Assembly: GCA_025093985.1 (NCBI GenBank)
Contig: JACAAK010000014.1
Coordinates: forward strand, 1,860,001 to 1,924,000
Length of the DNA stretch: 64,000 nt
Direction: 5' to 3'
From: Calvatia gigantea
Lineage: Eukaryota > Basidiomycota > Agaricomycetes > Agaricales > Lycoperdaceae
Part shown: positions 11,451 through 23,809 of the stretch, one piece after another
How the letters are laid out: each line of letters opens with the position of its first letter
Numbering within the stretch: the first letter of the stretch is position 1
Notes under the pieces: generated by a model
The model's input: the letters and a program-made list of their open reading frames with translations, nothing else
Database searches by the model: none
What the model was told of the DNA's origin: nothing
Position numbers and translations under genes: made by a program

Positions 11451-12880
11451 TGCAAAAATGGCGGTTGGTGGGGATTAGATCTGGAATTCCGACGGTCTTA
11501 TACAATCCTTTAAGCGCTGAGATTGAGAAGGTTGTAGAATGACACGGAATGTTGAGTCTCGTAAAGGTCAACAGCATCCAAGGTCTTCTATTGCCTCGTG
11601 TAGGAATTATTGGGGAATCTACACAGGTAAAGAACCCGCTGTTTGGCAGCCCATCAACCATATGTTGAAGTTGTGGGTATGAAAGGAGCACTGCCACGGT
11701 AAATAAAACCTTCTCTGATGTGCTAGAACAAGCATGAGTGTTTGACCATGAGGCGCGCCCAAAAATAGCTCTCGTACCAGCGGCCTGGCTGTGCGCTCAA
11801 ACCGCAACGAAGGTTCTCGATTCCTGCCAATCCCCTTTTGTTGCCAAATCAAGCGTTGTTATTAGCAGAAAGTTCAGGTCTTCGGTGAGCAGTTTCTCCT
11901 CAGTGGGGTAAACTGCCGCGAACCTGTTACCACGCTTGGCTGTGCCCATGATCCATCAGGAGTGTCATTCTCGTTGATAAAGCGTTCTCACCCAATTGAC
12001 AGCGCCAGGGTCGAAACCAGTATCAAGGCATTCTGTGTCGCAAAACGCGTCGCCAAGTTTGTACTCAGTGCCGACTCCACACATCTGCATCGTAGAATAA
12101 GGTTTTGTTAGCCGCCATAAATGCTTCCGTGCTTGATCAGAAGACCCTTAGGAAAGCTCTTCGGCGAATGGAGGTGATTTATTCTAAGGGAAGTGAAGTG
12201 AACATTTGCAAATTTGAACATTGGCGTGGGGGGCTGGTAGCGTTTGCAGTGGGCAACGGGATCAGGTGTTGGCTAAGTTTACAATTACTGCACTCAATGA
12301 CCATGTGTTTGGTTCCAGAATACGTAACAAACAAAGACACCACCTAGCAGCACCTTGACAACATTCTTGTGCTGTCTTGTGACGGAGGGGGCTAAGGGAA
12401 TTACGATTGGACGTTGCGCATGGTTTTGGAGGATGGCCGGTCGGAGGGCGGAAAGGGTCCCTGATGGCCAGGTTGTGAGTTGAAGGGGGAACGCAGCCGG
12501 GTCGGCGGGGTCGCCCACCAAACGCACAGCCATCACGTTGCCGGGCGGCAAGATGGCTAGCCTCCCGGTCGACTCCGTCTGCTATTGTACCAATTTCTGG
12601 GTATCTGCTGTGTTAGTTTTTAAGTAATGTCAAGTATCTATACCAGGGAGGGAATGTGTACATAGATTTGGGTGGTACTGGCCACCTTGATGGTACCTGA
12701 TATGATCATCTATGCGGAAAGATAACCTGATCTGGCCCGTGTGCCTCCACTGAACAATAGTGGGTTGTCCATTCGTATAACTAGAAACACGGCTCACTCC
12801 TATCGTTGCTAGGTTGCGCCACTTTCTGAAAAGTCAATTTGCTGGGCTAAAATCGATGTTCGGGAACTACACGAAGACAT
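11451..12880. other. Intergenic stretch between the two dynamin copies
   Basis: Only short open frames without motifs are present on either strand. The promoter of the upstream minus-strand dynamin gene should lie here. Confidence 0.5.
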
Positions 12881-15601
12881 TCAAAATCTATCTAATGCGT
12901 CTCTTATAACTGTCAACCTCTGCTTCTGAATTGTCAGACTCCATCGCTCTTGCGCAATTCACTGATCTTTTGCAAGCAACCTGTCTAAACCACCGGCCCT
13001 GTGTTCCATATCAATGAGATTATTGATCAAAGACGACTCAAGTTTTGAACGGAGTGACTGCACAGGATCATGCTCTTGCATCAAAAGAGTTGTATCTGCA
13101 AACCTCTGCAAGCGCGGATCATCAGTTCAACTCTATGGATATCGTCGCAAACCGAACCCGCTCACCTCATAGGCAAGTTGGAAATACGCTCGGACAGTCG
13201 CCATTACGTGTATTTCGTCACGGTTCTTCCAGTAAAGCGCGTCTTGATGAGGATAAAAAGTACTGCGATAACGGCTCTCCCATTCCTCCTGCTTTGCGAC
13301 GAAATCAGTGCGCTGGGTGAAGAAGGGCTGTTTCTCCAGATTTAACAATTTCCGCATAGATTTATTCGTGTCCAGCTTGCATTTTGTCAACTCCGCTCGA
13401 GCATGAGGTCTATCACCGTTAATTACCTGATGAAAATGGGGAAAAATAAGCTCCTCACAACACGAAAGATTTAAGGCCGCGATAATTCCCAAAATGATCG
13501 TCGGAGGGATCGTCTATGGGTGTCGAGTACTTTGTCAAAGTAGGCTTGGACAGGCTCATGCCACCATTCAAGAAATTGCTTTATGAGAGTTTTGTATACG
13601 TCATAGGGGATAAACTCAGGTAACTCCCAGCCAGTGCACCTTGGCAAGGTCGAATCAGCAACCTCACACATTTAACAAGCGTTCGTGAACATACTCTTGT
13701 ATCACGCGACGAACAACCTCTATGTCAAGCATGTCACTTCGATTCCCGCGCTTGGGCCCAAATTGAGGACAAGTATCAAGAATTTTGATGATTCATCATA
13801 GCATGCTCGGCACTTTTGGGCAAAGACCTTGTGAGATCGCTCACAGCGTCAAGGTCCCGGAGGAAGGCGTTGACCATAAGCATAATGTTGGTCATAGGTT
13901 CGCGCTGTGGAGGGAGGGGCAGCCGGCCGAGGCTGTCGATGCATTCTCTCAAAGCTGCTTCAACAGCGACACGGAGTCGAGGAAGGCTGTTAACAAATGT
14001 CAACAAGTGGTAGCTCTATCAAACTTAAGACATACTTTGCCTCAATAAGCTGGACAAGCAATGCGCTGACGTCCCGGACGACGCTAGTGACCCCAAACCT
14101 TCTCTTGTCCGCCACCTGGCTCCAGGGCTTCGTAATGTCAAAATAGTGTGCGCCGGGGAGGTTCTGTGCGGTATAATCCTATTGGAGCTGTGAATCGTCG
14201 GGTAGCCTGACGCAATAATACCCATGTTGAAGATAGTTCGGGTTAGTATGAGGACTATTTTCTAGGATTTGTTTCCAGATGAGGTACGATCCAATAGTTC
14301 CCGAACCCAGAACGTCTGGCTTGGTAAGGATACCTGGATAATCGATTTAAACGGTTCAAAGAAAATCGGCAACTGATTACTCTCCAAAGTTACGCACCAA
14401 TGGTTCTGCGGCCGGATTCATCAGCTTCTTTGACAAGCACCACCGTGCCTTGATTCTGGATGTCGTCTACAACGCTTAGGAGCTAAACACAAAGATAAGG
14501 TGACAGAACACAAACATACCGCTAACGGGTATTATGACGAGGATGAGTGTGTTTTCGCCTGCAATGTGTCGCTGGGCGAGAGTCTTAATCAGGTCGATGG
14601 ACTCCTGGTCGGAGTTCTGAATGAGTCCTAGAAGTGAATCTAATCAGAATACCAGAAACCCGAATATACCTACAACGCTGCTACCTGCTACCGGGCAGAT
14701 CAACAAATGACAAATCTGTGGCGTCCTGATCCTGGATGTCGACCACGATGGTATCCTCGGTAAACTGCCGCATCCCTGTTCCTGCTTGAATAGCCTGCTT
14801 AATCTCCTGGGCAGACTTGGTTTCCCATTGAGCCTTGTTGCTATCGGTACTGAGAATTGCGGCCTGAACTCGGCGGAGCCATAGCTCGACATCGCGCTTG
14901 TTGGTGATCACGGGACCAAATCGTTGGAGTTCGCTTGCACCGGCCTCGGAAAAAAATATTCCTTCCTCGTAGCGGAACGAAATGGTACGGGCTCAGGACG
15001 TCGTGGCGCTGGACATGGTGCACTCCATGGGGCATCTAACGGGCGGGATATGAATGTCTCGCATCGATCTTATTGGTGATGACCTACCTAGTACATGTCC
15101 CGCTACCTCGTGGAACAGTAACCTATAACAAAGTGAAGTTGTCGGTGGTTGGCGGGCACAACTAGACTTACCCCGGTGACGGCTTCAATCAATGAACTTT
15201 TGCCGGCTTGATACGATATGAAGGTCTGAATACGTAGAACCTCCGACTAAATTGGGTCTCTCACCCGATTGACTTCCTATATCGACGATCTTGGGTAGAT
15301 CAGAAACAGTGTTGGCGCTGTGCATAAAAATGGGTGAACCTGTGGTCAGAGACCCACGGACACCCCGCAATAAGGAAACATACCCAACATCTCGATCCCT
15401 CAGAAGCCCCACGAGAGCGCGACTCTCCATCTGAGAGTGTGCCCGGCCACCAGAGCCGCTTGGCCCTGGTGAAGGGGGCGCTATCGGTGGAGAACTGAGA
15501 GGAACTGAAGATGTTGTCGAGACACCTTCACTGCTCAAACTAGGTGTGGAGTCCGACGGTTTACGGGAATGTTTGGAACTGTTGTTGAAAGGAAACACCA
15601 T
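12881..15601 (-). pseudogene. Decayed tandem copy of the dynamin-like gene
   Basis: Same exon order and intron positions as the gene at 8.7-11.5 kb. The P-loop exon (AGKSSLIEAVTG after splicing) and VDLPG region remain. Damage: the tryptophan codon of TSWTCTISF is TGA near 14.99 kb; the frame is lost after LRDLDAVS near 13.85 kb; and the effector domain has TGA after RLLAKDQ near 12.97 kb. The end reads IRDALDRF and stops three residues earlier than the intact copy. The start MVFPFNNSS at 15601 and the acceptor ending GCACAG near 15.32 kb match the paralogue's layout. A truncated GTPase could still be made, but not a full dynamin. Confidence 0.85.
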
Positions 15602-16695
15602 TGCTAAGGGGCTCCAGTTGGTGGGAAAGTTGACTTGGAACTCAAGCTGACTTTATGCAATCCTTCGAGTGGTGAGAAGGGAGGAAGGCGAAGGGTTCGA
15701 ACGGCGCCGAATTTTGTCTCGTGGGTCCCAGCACAACACGCAATATCTTCTATCGCCTCGTGCCAGCATTATCGAGGGACCCACAAAGATAAGAACCTAG
15801 CCCACACCGACAAATTCTTTAACCTCCTTGGCTCGTAATCGGCGAGATGCGGTATTGCTTCTTTGAAGGCGGAGGATTACGTCCCATTACTGTGGGCGTT
15901 TTCGTGAGGAACCTATGACCTGTGCCGTGCGCAGGGGCTGAGCCAGGGGCCCTTTGTGATCCATCAGCCACAAGTTCAGCTCCTGGGAATGTAGGGGGCG
16001 GAACCGCGGCAAACCCACCTTTCCCTACAGAGATAGAAGTAACGTGAGACCGTCGGGTACCTTAAGATATCTTACTTACCAGCGGCTTAACTTCATGTTG
16101 GAATAGATAACGAAGGTTCGGCAACTCTGCCGCCCCTCATTCATCTCGAATGCCGCCGTTAGGATTTCGGGGGTCGAACGATGTCATTAACTATAGCAAT
16201 TTCAGGTCTCCGCGGAGCAACTCCTTCTCCTTGAGAGTATAACTTCCGCGAGCCTCTATCGTGCTTGGGGGGGACATTTTTTCTCAAGAGCATCGTACGA
16301 GATGACAGCTTCCCATCCAATAGATAACCCAGGTTGGAACGTTCAAAGTTTGTATCGCACCAAGTGCGCTCAGCCCAGCCTTTCCAGCCTTGTATTGCCT
16401 TTCCTCGCGTGAGGTCCTGTGATCATTGCGCAGTTATGGTGGTTTTCCCCTCCCAATAAGAAGACTGGAAGGTACAATTATTCGACGAAAGGGATTTTGG
16501 AGGTGTCCGATGGAAGTGAATATTGACGTGAGCAGGATACCAGGCTTGCCCTGTTTTGCTATTTGGTTTCGCTGCGCGGAACAAACAAGTACAAAATCCA
16601 ACAAATCCAACCCGAATGATGGATCCCCGACTCTGAAAGAGGAGGGTTCTGTCGATCCAAATGCCTCTTCTCTCTGCCAAACGACCCGAATGATG
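15602..16695. other. No recognisable gene
   Basis: It contains overlapping short ORFs on both strands around 16.42-16.76 kb with no family signature. A second cccgaatgatgga word at 16611 matches the target duplication of the MITE that follows and may mark an older, related insertion. Confidence 0.45.
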
Positions 16696-17100
16696 GATTA
16701 TTCTATTTGGCAACCTAGTTTCGCACAAGTCTATTTGGGAACTCGGTTCTCGCAACCCTGATGCGTGACGCCAAGCGTGATGCCAAGGCTGATTGGTGGG
16801 TGTTGCAAAGGGGGGAGTTGTACTTATTTCCTATCAGATAATCACAGTATAATATATCAAAAAAATAGGATATATTCAGGAGGTTGAAGGATATAGACTA
16901 TAGGAATCTAGTGATGTAGAATATTATTCTAAATACAGCTAAGCACCTCAGCTGATGATTTGGTCTCCTTCTTTGGTAGTATCGTGACGATTGAGTGGCT
17001 CCTGTCACACTTGGTCTGTGGAGTCATTCCCACTACTCGACCCATATTGGGCCAAGTACCTAAAAACAAGTGCGAAACAGGGTTGCCAAATAGAATAATC
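16696..17100. mobile_element. 405-bp MITE, Mutator-like by target duplication
   Basis: The terminal inverted repeats start GATTATTCTATTTGGCAACC on the left, identical in the first 20 bases to the reverse complement of the right end, with GTTTCGCAC shared further in. The element is flanked by cccgaatgatg at 16685-16695 and 17101-17111. An 11-bp duplication with long inverted repeats fits the MULE superfamily. No transposase is encoded. Confidence 0.8.
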
Positions 17101-17111
17101 CCCGAATGATG

Positions 17112-18723
17112 GCCTGCAACACTTGAGATATGTTATATGATATATTGATATTACCTCGCGACGATAGGAGCGAGGTGCAATTTTTTGTGCCACGCGTAGG
17201 CTAGGCGTACCGCCCGCTGAAGCTCTGAAGTCCTTCCTCTATTCTATCTTAGGCATTTGTCTGCGAAAGAGGACACCGGAAGCCAAACGTTCAACGTTCA
17301 AGCTCAAGCTCAAGCGACTCCTACGTGCTCCCGGCGCCCCTCTTTGAACTTCGGATACCTCACCCCAGTATTGGTAAGTTATGGCATCTACCGTCCCCAT
17401 AACCGTTTCTTCTTCCTTACCCGCTGCTTCTGTCTACAAATAATTGAAGAGATGAGGCTAGTGGTTCAACGAAAATAGGGTGTGACTGCGTCCGTCAGTC
17501 ATGAGGCTTCGAAACCGGGTCCAGGAAAAGAGAGACAGAGGCCGGGAACACAAGAGAACGAGGGGCGAGAGTGACGATGTCAGATATGTCGCCGAGAACG
17601 AGTCCAGGAAAGAGAGACGAGAGACTGTGAGACGACGCGAGAACGAGAAGCAAGACACTTAATTTTAGCAACTTCGAGAGAGGGAGAGTGGGTATCCAAT
17701 TACTAGGTGTCGAGCCTCTACTGGCTCAACTGTATTTATACTGTAGACAACTTGTCCGGTGTTCAATTTCTACGGTTATCTACAAATACTGAATCTGTAC
17801 AGCAAATTTGTTGAGTTAGTATAATGAAGGTTAGGCTAGGGTGCTGTGGTAAAATGTTGAATTTTTGAAACACAACGAGCGAATGTGCAACTACGGAGGC
17901 GAAGAGTCTGAATTAGAAAAAAAATGTCAATAACGAGAAAGGTGTGAGGTGAAATTTTATTAAAGTGGGTATTGGTCTGAAACACGACGTATGGCAGGCG
18001 AAATGGACGGTTTGTGTAGTGAGCGAGGAACGAGCGGATCAGCGACGGATCGATGAATGGTCGGGGTGACGAAATCTTCGGAGGGCGGACTGATTAGTGT
18101 GAGATGCTCGTTGGGTGCCGTTCCGAAGGCAGCCGACGTGCAGTCTCCACATAATCATACAATGCGCCAGAGCGTCCTGCGGAGACGACGCGTCTGCGAC
18201 TCATTTTGCAGTCTTGACCTTTCAAGGTCCCTGACACTCCATCTCCCGATCCCTTAAGCAGTCGTTGAGTGTCCTACATGCTATTATTATCCGCTTATGA
18301 GTTCGCTGATCTCGGCCTCTTACTTGTGGATCGACTCACGAATTACTTTGGCTTCCGAACGACCCCGGAAGTCGTGTATAACCACAAACCCTTCAACATT
18401 GCGATCAACTATCAACTGGACATACCTCGGTCACGGGCTCACGAATGGCGATATCTTTCTCCGAACTGACTGTGGGAGTCCTCCGCTAGCCGAATTCCTC
18501 ACGACCAGTACATCCCCCGACGTGGACTTTCATCGTCGTGGTTTCATCTGTAGCTGACCTTAGTTCCAGTATTCTGAAGATTTTCAGTGATTTAGAGTTG
18601 GTGGCGAACAATATAATGGCAACAAAGTGGACCCGGTAATAGCCAGGCATACAGACAAACAGATTTAAGAAGAAACGTGGCAGCTAGCTAGAGAATCCCA
18701 TTGGATGCTGTACGAATCAGTGC
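17112..18723. other. 3' flank of GTPase cassette 1
   Basis: No confident gene. The parts around 17.25-17.45 and 18.48-18.58 kb match the flank of the paralogous GTPase at 32.4-32.75 kb (for example ggcatctaccgtc and caacgttcaa), so they belong to the duplicated cassette. Bases 17.5-17.65 kb are a purine-rich stretch with repeated cgagaacgag and gagagac words. Confidence 0.5.
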
Positions 18724-19530
18724 TCACCAGCCCCTCATCTTCTCCGCCAACTCCCTCGCGTCGCTCTCCGACATCCCGCACACCTTAATTAACTTGGATA
18801 ATGCAACACCATGGACCTCTCTCACGTGGTTGTGCCGGTGTTCTGTTACTTTGCCACAACTACCACTCCTGTACTCAATAGTTGTCTCGACTATGGTCCT
18901 GAACCATTGTGCGGCCGGGACGCGCCATGGATTGACCAGAGCGGTCGACTGTATGAGCGCTCGCACCCTCTCTCGAGATTCCTTGAATTCATCATCGAAG
19001 ACATGTCCATCTCCTTTCTTCCCTAGTCTCCCTCTCGAAGCAGTGATACACGCGACACCAGACGGCCAGATGCCGTAGCTCTGGAAGGTCCCCTTGTTAT
19101 CCCACCACCACTTATCCATATTATCCTCCTGTTCCAAACCCGTGACCGCGACAACAATAGGAACCCTACTTTGGCAGATGACTTCATGAAACAACTTCCA
19201 GTTCTGGGGAGCAGAGCTCCTAATACGGGGGGCACGCATGACAAACATGAGAAGGCTGACGCCATCTTCAAGGTTGCGGACAAGCCTGTATAGCTGGACA
19301 ATGGCCTCAGACTTAGGGACGCGACCGGCATCACCCTCATCGAGTCCAGCGGTATCCCAGAGTGTCACTGGTCGTCCCCGGATGTCGACACCGAAGCCCC
19401 TACTCTCGAAGGTGCAACCCCTCGCCCCACTGGAAGTATCAGCTGCACGTTCGTTGGCGGAGAGCAGGTTGACAATGCTGCTCTTCCCGCTGCCACATTC
19501 CCCAAACAAGACGACATTGGTTCGAGGCAT
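18724..19530 (-). CDS. Orphan P-loop GTPase, cassette 1
   Basis: 268 residues from the ATG at 19530 (MPRTNVVLFGE). The P-loop is GECGSGKSS (residues 10-18), G3 is LWDTAGLDEGDAG, and the G4 position reads VTGLEQEDNMDKWW instead of NKxD; the late ITASRG resembles a G5 loop. This fits the AIG1/MMR_HSR1-like G-domain proteins that are multiplied in agaricomycetes. No membrane segment is present. A splice-acceptor-like TTTTTTGCCAG lies just before the start, so a short upstream exon is possible. Function is unknown; nearest relatives are the copies at 32.9 and 38.6 kb. Confidence 0.8.
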   Translation of the reverse strand: MPRTNVVLFGECGSGKSSIVNLLSANERAADTSSGARGCTFESRGFGVDIRGRPVTLWDTAGLDEGDAGRVPKSEAIVQLYRLVRNLEDGVSLLMFVMRAPRIRSSAPQNWKLFHEVICQSRVPIVVAVTGLEQEDNMDKWWWDNKGTFQSYGIWPSGVACITASRGRLGKKGDGHVFDDEFKESRERVRALIQSTALVNPWRVPAAQWFRTIVETTIEYRSGSCGKVTEHRHNHVREVHGVALSKLIKVCGMSESDARELAEKMRGW

Positions 19531-20686
19531 GGAGACCGCTGGCAAAAAATGTAAAGTGTTGGTTCGGGAATGGCTTTTACTGTTTGCCGTAGGAGGGTCT
19601 GAGGGTTTATACTTCCATCATCGCAGTGGCGCCAATAGGCGTGCTTCCTCACCGTGGGAGTCCCCACCCACCAACCAAGATCTCGTAAGTAGCTGCAGGA
19701 CGTCGCGTGTAGTTCCATAATTCACCACACCCTTCTGCTGTACAGCGCTCGCGCCTTCATTTGTCCCCCCTACCATTATGAGCCTACACTCTTCTTTTTC
19801 GCAGGCTGGCCGGAACAGTATTCAAACGGGAATGAGCTATTATGTGACGGACGTTAGAGCCTGCCTTCGTACTGCGGAGGTGGGCGTCTGCCGGCGGTGG
19901 CTTTGGTGCCTGTTGGCTTCGACAGATGACTCCTACCATGCTGTATGACCGCGGCTCGATCAGAGAACCGGACACGGTATTAACATTGTCGTAAATCCAC
20001 AGTTGCCCACCAATAGACGATGGTCGATATGGCCCGGCACCCTGCCTCGCGTCGTGAAGAGACCGACGGCGATAGCATCCCACTAATTCACACTTCTTGG
20101 ATTGCATATGCCGTTGAATCGATGCCTGTTCATCTCCGAAAACGACAGTGCCGCTAGTCTAGAATCATCCGAAGTGCGCAACTGTCCTTGATTGTAGGCG
20201 CCCTCCACTTACTCCTCACACCCTCGCAGTTTGTCACGCTCTTCTATTCAGCACTAGAGTTTTTCCCCCTATACCCGGACTGATGGCCCGAAAAGACTTC
20301 ACATGGGAGGGCTGTCCTTTTACGATAATGCCGATATCATTTGGTTCTTCCGAAGATCGGAACGCCTCAATGCTGTGGAATGGATGCTTCCTCGTTCACA
20401 GCTCCTGTCTTCCGCACCCAACTGGGAAGATAACAAGACACGTTTGATAGTTGGTGGAGAGCTCTTAAGAAAAGGAATACAACGGTACAAATCGTCGTTG
20501 TCGTCTTCCATCGATACCAACTGTACTTTCTTCGAAGCTCATGCAAAGATTCCCGTTCGTGAAGGCAGTGTCAGAGACGGTCATCGCTCCCCGCGGGACG
20601 GTCGGACCGTCATGAAATATTGACCCCACGACAAAGCTAATACTTGGATTATGCTGTATGAGGTTATATCCTCGAGGCCTACTTAA
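19531..20686. other. Cassette spacer with no gene
   Basis: This spacer is shared with 34.1-35.1 kb and 39.6-40.3 kb. The word ctggccggaacag is at 19806, 34258 and 39703, followed in each by a similar 900-base stretch. It looks like an ancestral divergent promoter region between two GTPase genes. Confidence 0.6.
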
Positions 20687-20740
20687 GGCTTGTCGGCCGG
20701 CAGACCTGAAGAGTCGCGAAGAGATGCCGTGGAGGAATAG
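20687..20740 (+). pseudogene. C-terminal relic of a plus-strand GTPase
   Basis: About 50 bases equal the last codons and stop of the GTPase at 35.2-36.4 kb (cagacctgaagagtcgc at 20701 and 36322). In this cassette the gene body is missing between aatacttgga and the relic; a 1.2-kb deletion would explain it. Confidence 0.75.
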
Positions 20741-21887
20741 ACGCGAGAGTACGCCCATTCCTCCCCATCTTTACTTAGCTAGTTATGTAGCATCGAATCA
20801 TTGATTTTCCTGGACCTTTCGAAACTACGCTTTTTTCAACTATCCTTTATTTGCGATTGCTGATAAACGTTACATGATTACGGTCGCGAATGACAGAATT
20901 CGGTAGAAGTGGATGGACGTATATTTTGGATGTACCCAAAGAACATCGATCGAGCATACTTGCGCTATTTGACAGACTACAATCCCCAACTCATATTGGT
21001 CAACATTCATTTGTAATGATTGACGGTTGCTCATGTAAGGAATTAGAGACTCAAGGATGTGGACTGAGGGTCACTTTCAGTGAAATATCGGCCTCTTTTG
21101 ACAATTAGGTTAGATACACCTAAGAAGGGCTCTCAGTTTAAATGATTGCCCCAGGCGGTAAGATCGTTCATGACTCACACTGGATGCATAACTTCCAATT
21201 CTATGAGTCAAAGACTTCCAGTCGTCGCATAACTCACGGACGCGATCGGTATCTTGAGGGGTCGCGCTTGCCACAAGGTGATCCAGGTCCGTCAGTCGCT
21301 CCTCCGTTCGCCTCCACCAATTAATGAAGAGATTATTCGTTTCGTTTTGTACGATTAATTGAGACTTCGCTCGCCTGAGGTGTCTCCAACCATCAATTAA
21401 GTCTAGAATGTGATTCTGTCAACGATCAAAACAGTATCGCCAGATATAAAACCCCATTACCCATTATCAAGGCCTGGTGAGGGGGGCGCTTGTCGCGCTG
21501 CAGCTTCCTATCAACATCTGCGAGGGCCTGTAACAATCATTTAAAACCGTATCGATGGCAAGAGTCGAAAACGGCTGACTGAGGAAACACTACGCTGGGA
21601 ATCCTGGAACGCAGCAATAACTTGAGTAGTCTTTGTCTTAGTATCGGTCATGATCTTCCTCGCATCCTCAACGATGGCCGAAAAGCCAGAAGGAGACGAG
21701 AGCGAATGATAGAGGCCGACTCCCCCCGGCCCTATCAAGGCACTTGAACGTACGAGATCTAAACTCGTATTGATGGCATTTCCAAGTCCGCGGAAACAGA
21801 CTTCTTCAAGGCTTTCTTTGTCCCTTGAACCGCTACTAATGACGCTTTTATCTTAGACGCTGTGTGGTGCAAAGAACTGAACGAGAC
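20741..21887. other. Flank shared with 36.4-36.65 kb, then NLR 3' flank
   Basis: No gene is supported. Bases 20.76-21.11 kb repeat downstream of the paralogous GTPase at 36.36-36.69 kb. Bases 21.63-21.73 kb repeat at 40.30-40.39 kb and include a minus-strand fragment with FSAIVEDARKI, perhaps an exon of the neighbouring STAND gene. Confidence 0.5.
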
Positions 21888-23290
21888 TCACACCAAACGG
21901 GCGGCTTCTATCAAAGACGGTGATAACCCGTCCCACGTACGGGGGCATGATTGCAGCGACTTGACAAGGTCCACTGTATCCTGCTCTATCTCCCATTGCA
22001 ACTGGTAACCCGGACCGATGAGCTGGTCATGTTGACGTTCGTTTATGGAACCAGGTTCAACCGAACCTTCTTGGAAAGCGCTGGGAGGGTGAGTGTCGCT
22101 CTCATCATGAGAAGTTGTGACAGGGGACAGTATTTCAGCGCTAACAGAGGATACCCGCTCGCGATACTCCCTCAAGGCCTTCAGGGGATCGTCGGCGGCT
22201 CCTATGCAATCGTTGCTGATGGCCCTTAGACAAGCCTCCAATCGGGAACTGGGATCACTGAATTCTCTATCCCCAACAATTTCGAGGATGGTCGAGGCAA
22301 AGGGAAAGTATCCGCCAGCAGCATCCGTGAGCTGCTGGAGCTGGTCCTCCGATGGCCAAGCTTCATCCACCACGTCACTATATTCTTCATGAATAGTTTC
22401 CAGACCGTCCCGGAGGACGTGATAGACGTCACGCCGTGCGTCGTCATCCTGGAGTTGCAACTCTTCACGGTGACAAGTAGAACCGAGCCTCTGGTCCTGG
22501 AAAGCATAGCTTTGATGTGGCGCTCCGGCCGGCTGCACTATCAACCAGGAAAGGGGAGTTGCACCCGGATTTTCGCGTTGTAGCCTAATGAGCGCTATGA
22601 GTTCACGTTGGGCCCCTTCGGGCTTGCAGTGTTCCAGTCCATCGAGGACGATCAGAAGCCTGCGTTTCAGCAAAGCGGACTCCTGCTCTTTAAGAATGGC
22701 GAATGGTTGGGAGATGAGGGATTGGAACTGCGAACGCAGGTTTCTTTCGAAGACGGTCGTATCTGTAGCGAGCAACTGTGCCACAATCCGTTTAGTAATC
22801 AGGGAATCGCACGACGAGTTGATGTACGAGGGTGGGAATTACACGTGTAGAATCGTTGAAGGCGTTGGAAAAGAAGAAAGTGGCACCGAGAGAACCAGTG
22901 TCGCGACAGTGTTCCGCAATGGTTTGGGCCACCTGCTGACTTACCGACACCAGCAGAACCCAAAATCCAGAAGGCTGCTGCTCTGCGATTAGGATCAACA
23001 AACCAGGTCTGTGAATCGGTTCCTGAGTGCTTCCCGCGTCTTGGGATGACATCGTGGGGGAGGGTGTCGGACGGCCGAATCCATTTCCGCTCCTGAAACC
23101 CTATTCGATTCGAGCAGATGGCATGCATCTGTTGACTGCTGGTCAGAATTGATCTTAGAAACAGAATCTCGTCGTTTGAGGCTTACTTGCTTCGCTTGTT
23201 TGAAGGAACTGGGTGTAGTTCTCAACGTTGACCAAGCTGGAGCTAGTGATCAGAACGTCCCGAACATCCTTGAAGAAACTTGATGATGCA
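21888..23290 (-). pseudogene. NACHT/STAND (NLR-like) protein, frameshifted
   Basis: Read from 23290 downward. An N-terminal region with SSFFKDVRDVLI resembles the spacer before NACHT domains in agaricomycete NLRs. Then come WILGSAGVGKSA (Walker A, near 22.94 kb), VAQTIAEHCRD and ATFFFS, LLIVLDGLEHC (Walker B, near 22.64 kb) and GGYFPFASTILEIV. At least two frame changes break the gene: directly after GVGKSA, and between HQLVVRF and LITKRIVAQL near 22.80 kb. The last 298 residues are open to a stop at 21888. No WD40, ankyrin or TPR repeats follow, so the sensor part is absent or lost. An intact form would be a signal-transduction ATPase for non-self recognition. Confidence 0.78.
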
Positions 23291-23809
23291 GGGCCAGGGG
23301 AAACTAGGGTAAGTAATTATAGTTTGTCCAAGTAACGGTCAAGTGGCACACGCACCCACAGCAGTGGTAGCATCAGTGGGTGCTGAATCCATCACTCGTG
23401 AGGGTTCAAGCTGAGAGTTTCTTCTGGGGGTGTATGGTTATAGGGCCACAATCCGGTCAGGAGAGCGAATGTTGTTTAAGGCGTTTGCTGTAGACCTCGT
23501 GGCTGCGCAGGGGCCTGTGGGACTAGATCTTGTGACACTATGGATCATGGGCTCAGTAACGTTGGGCGTGCATAAGTGAACGCGTGAACCAGAAGCGAGG
23601 GATTTGGAGGTGTGGTGATCGAATTCCACAAATGATGCCGTTCTGTGAAGCCCTATGGACCAATACCAACGTCAACGGGGTTACCCCTTTGCATTCAGTC
23701 GCTCGATCACTGAAACTGTGAAGACTTAAACGGGGTACGACGTTGCATAACATGAGTTCCTGAGTACACGGACTTCGGGGTCAACGACGCAGAAACTAAG
23801 GCAGACCAT
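23291..23809. other. No recognisable gene
   Basis: Short open frames only, lying between the STAND pseudogene and the next GTPase pseudogene. Confidence 0.5.

Noticed and set aside
16423..16761. Overlapping 110-codon frames on both strands
   Set aside because: Neither has a motif, and they adjoin a MITE and related repeats.
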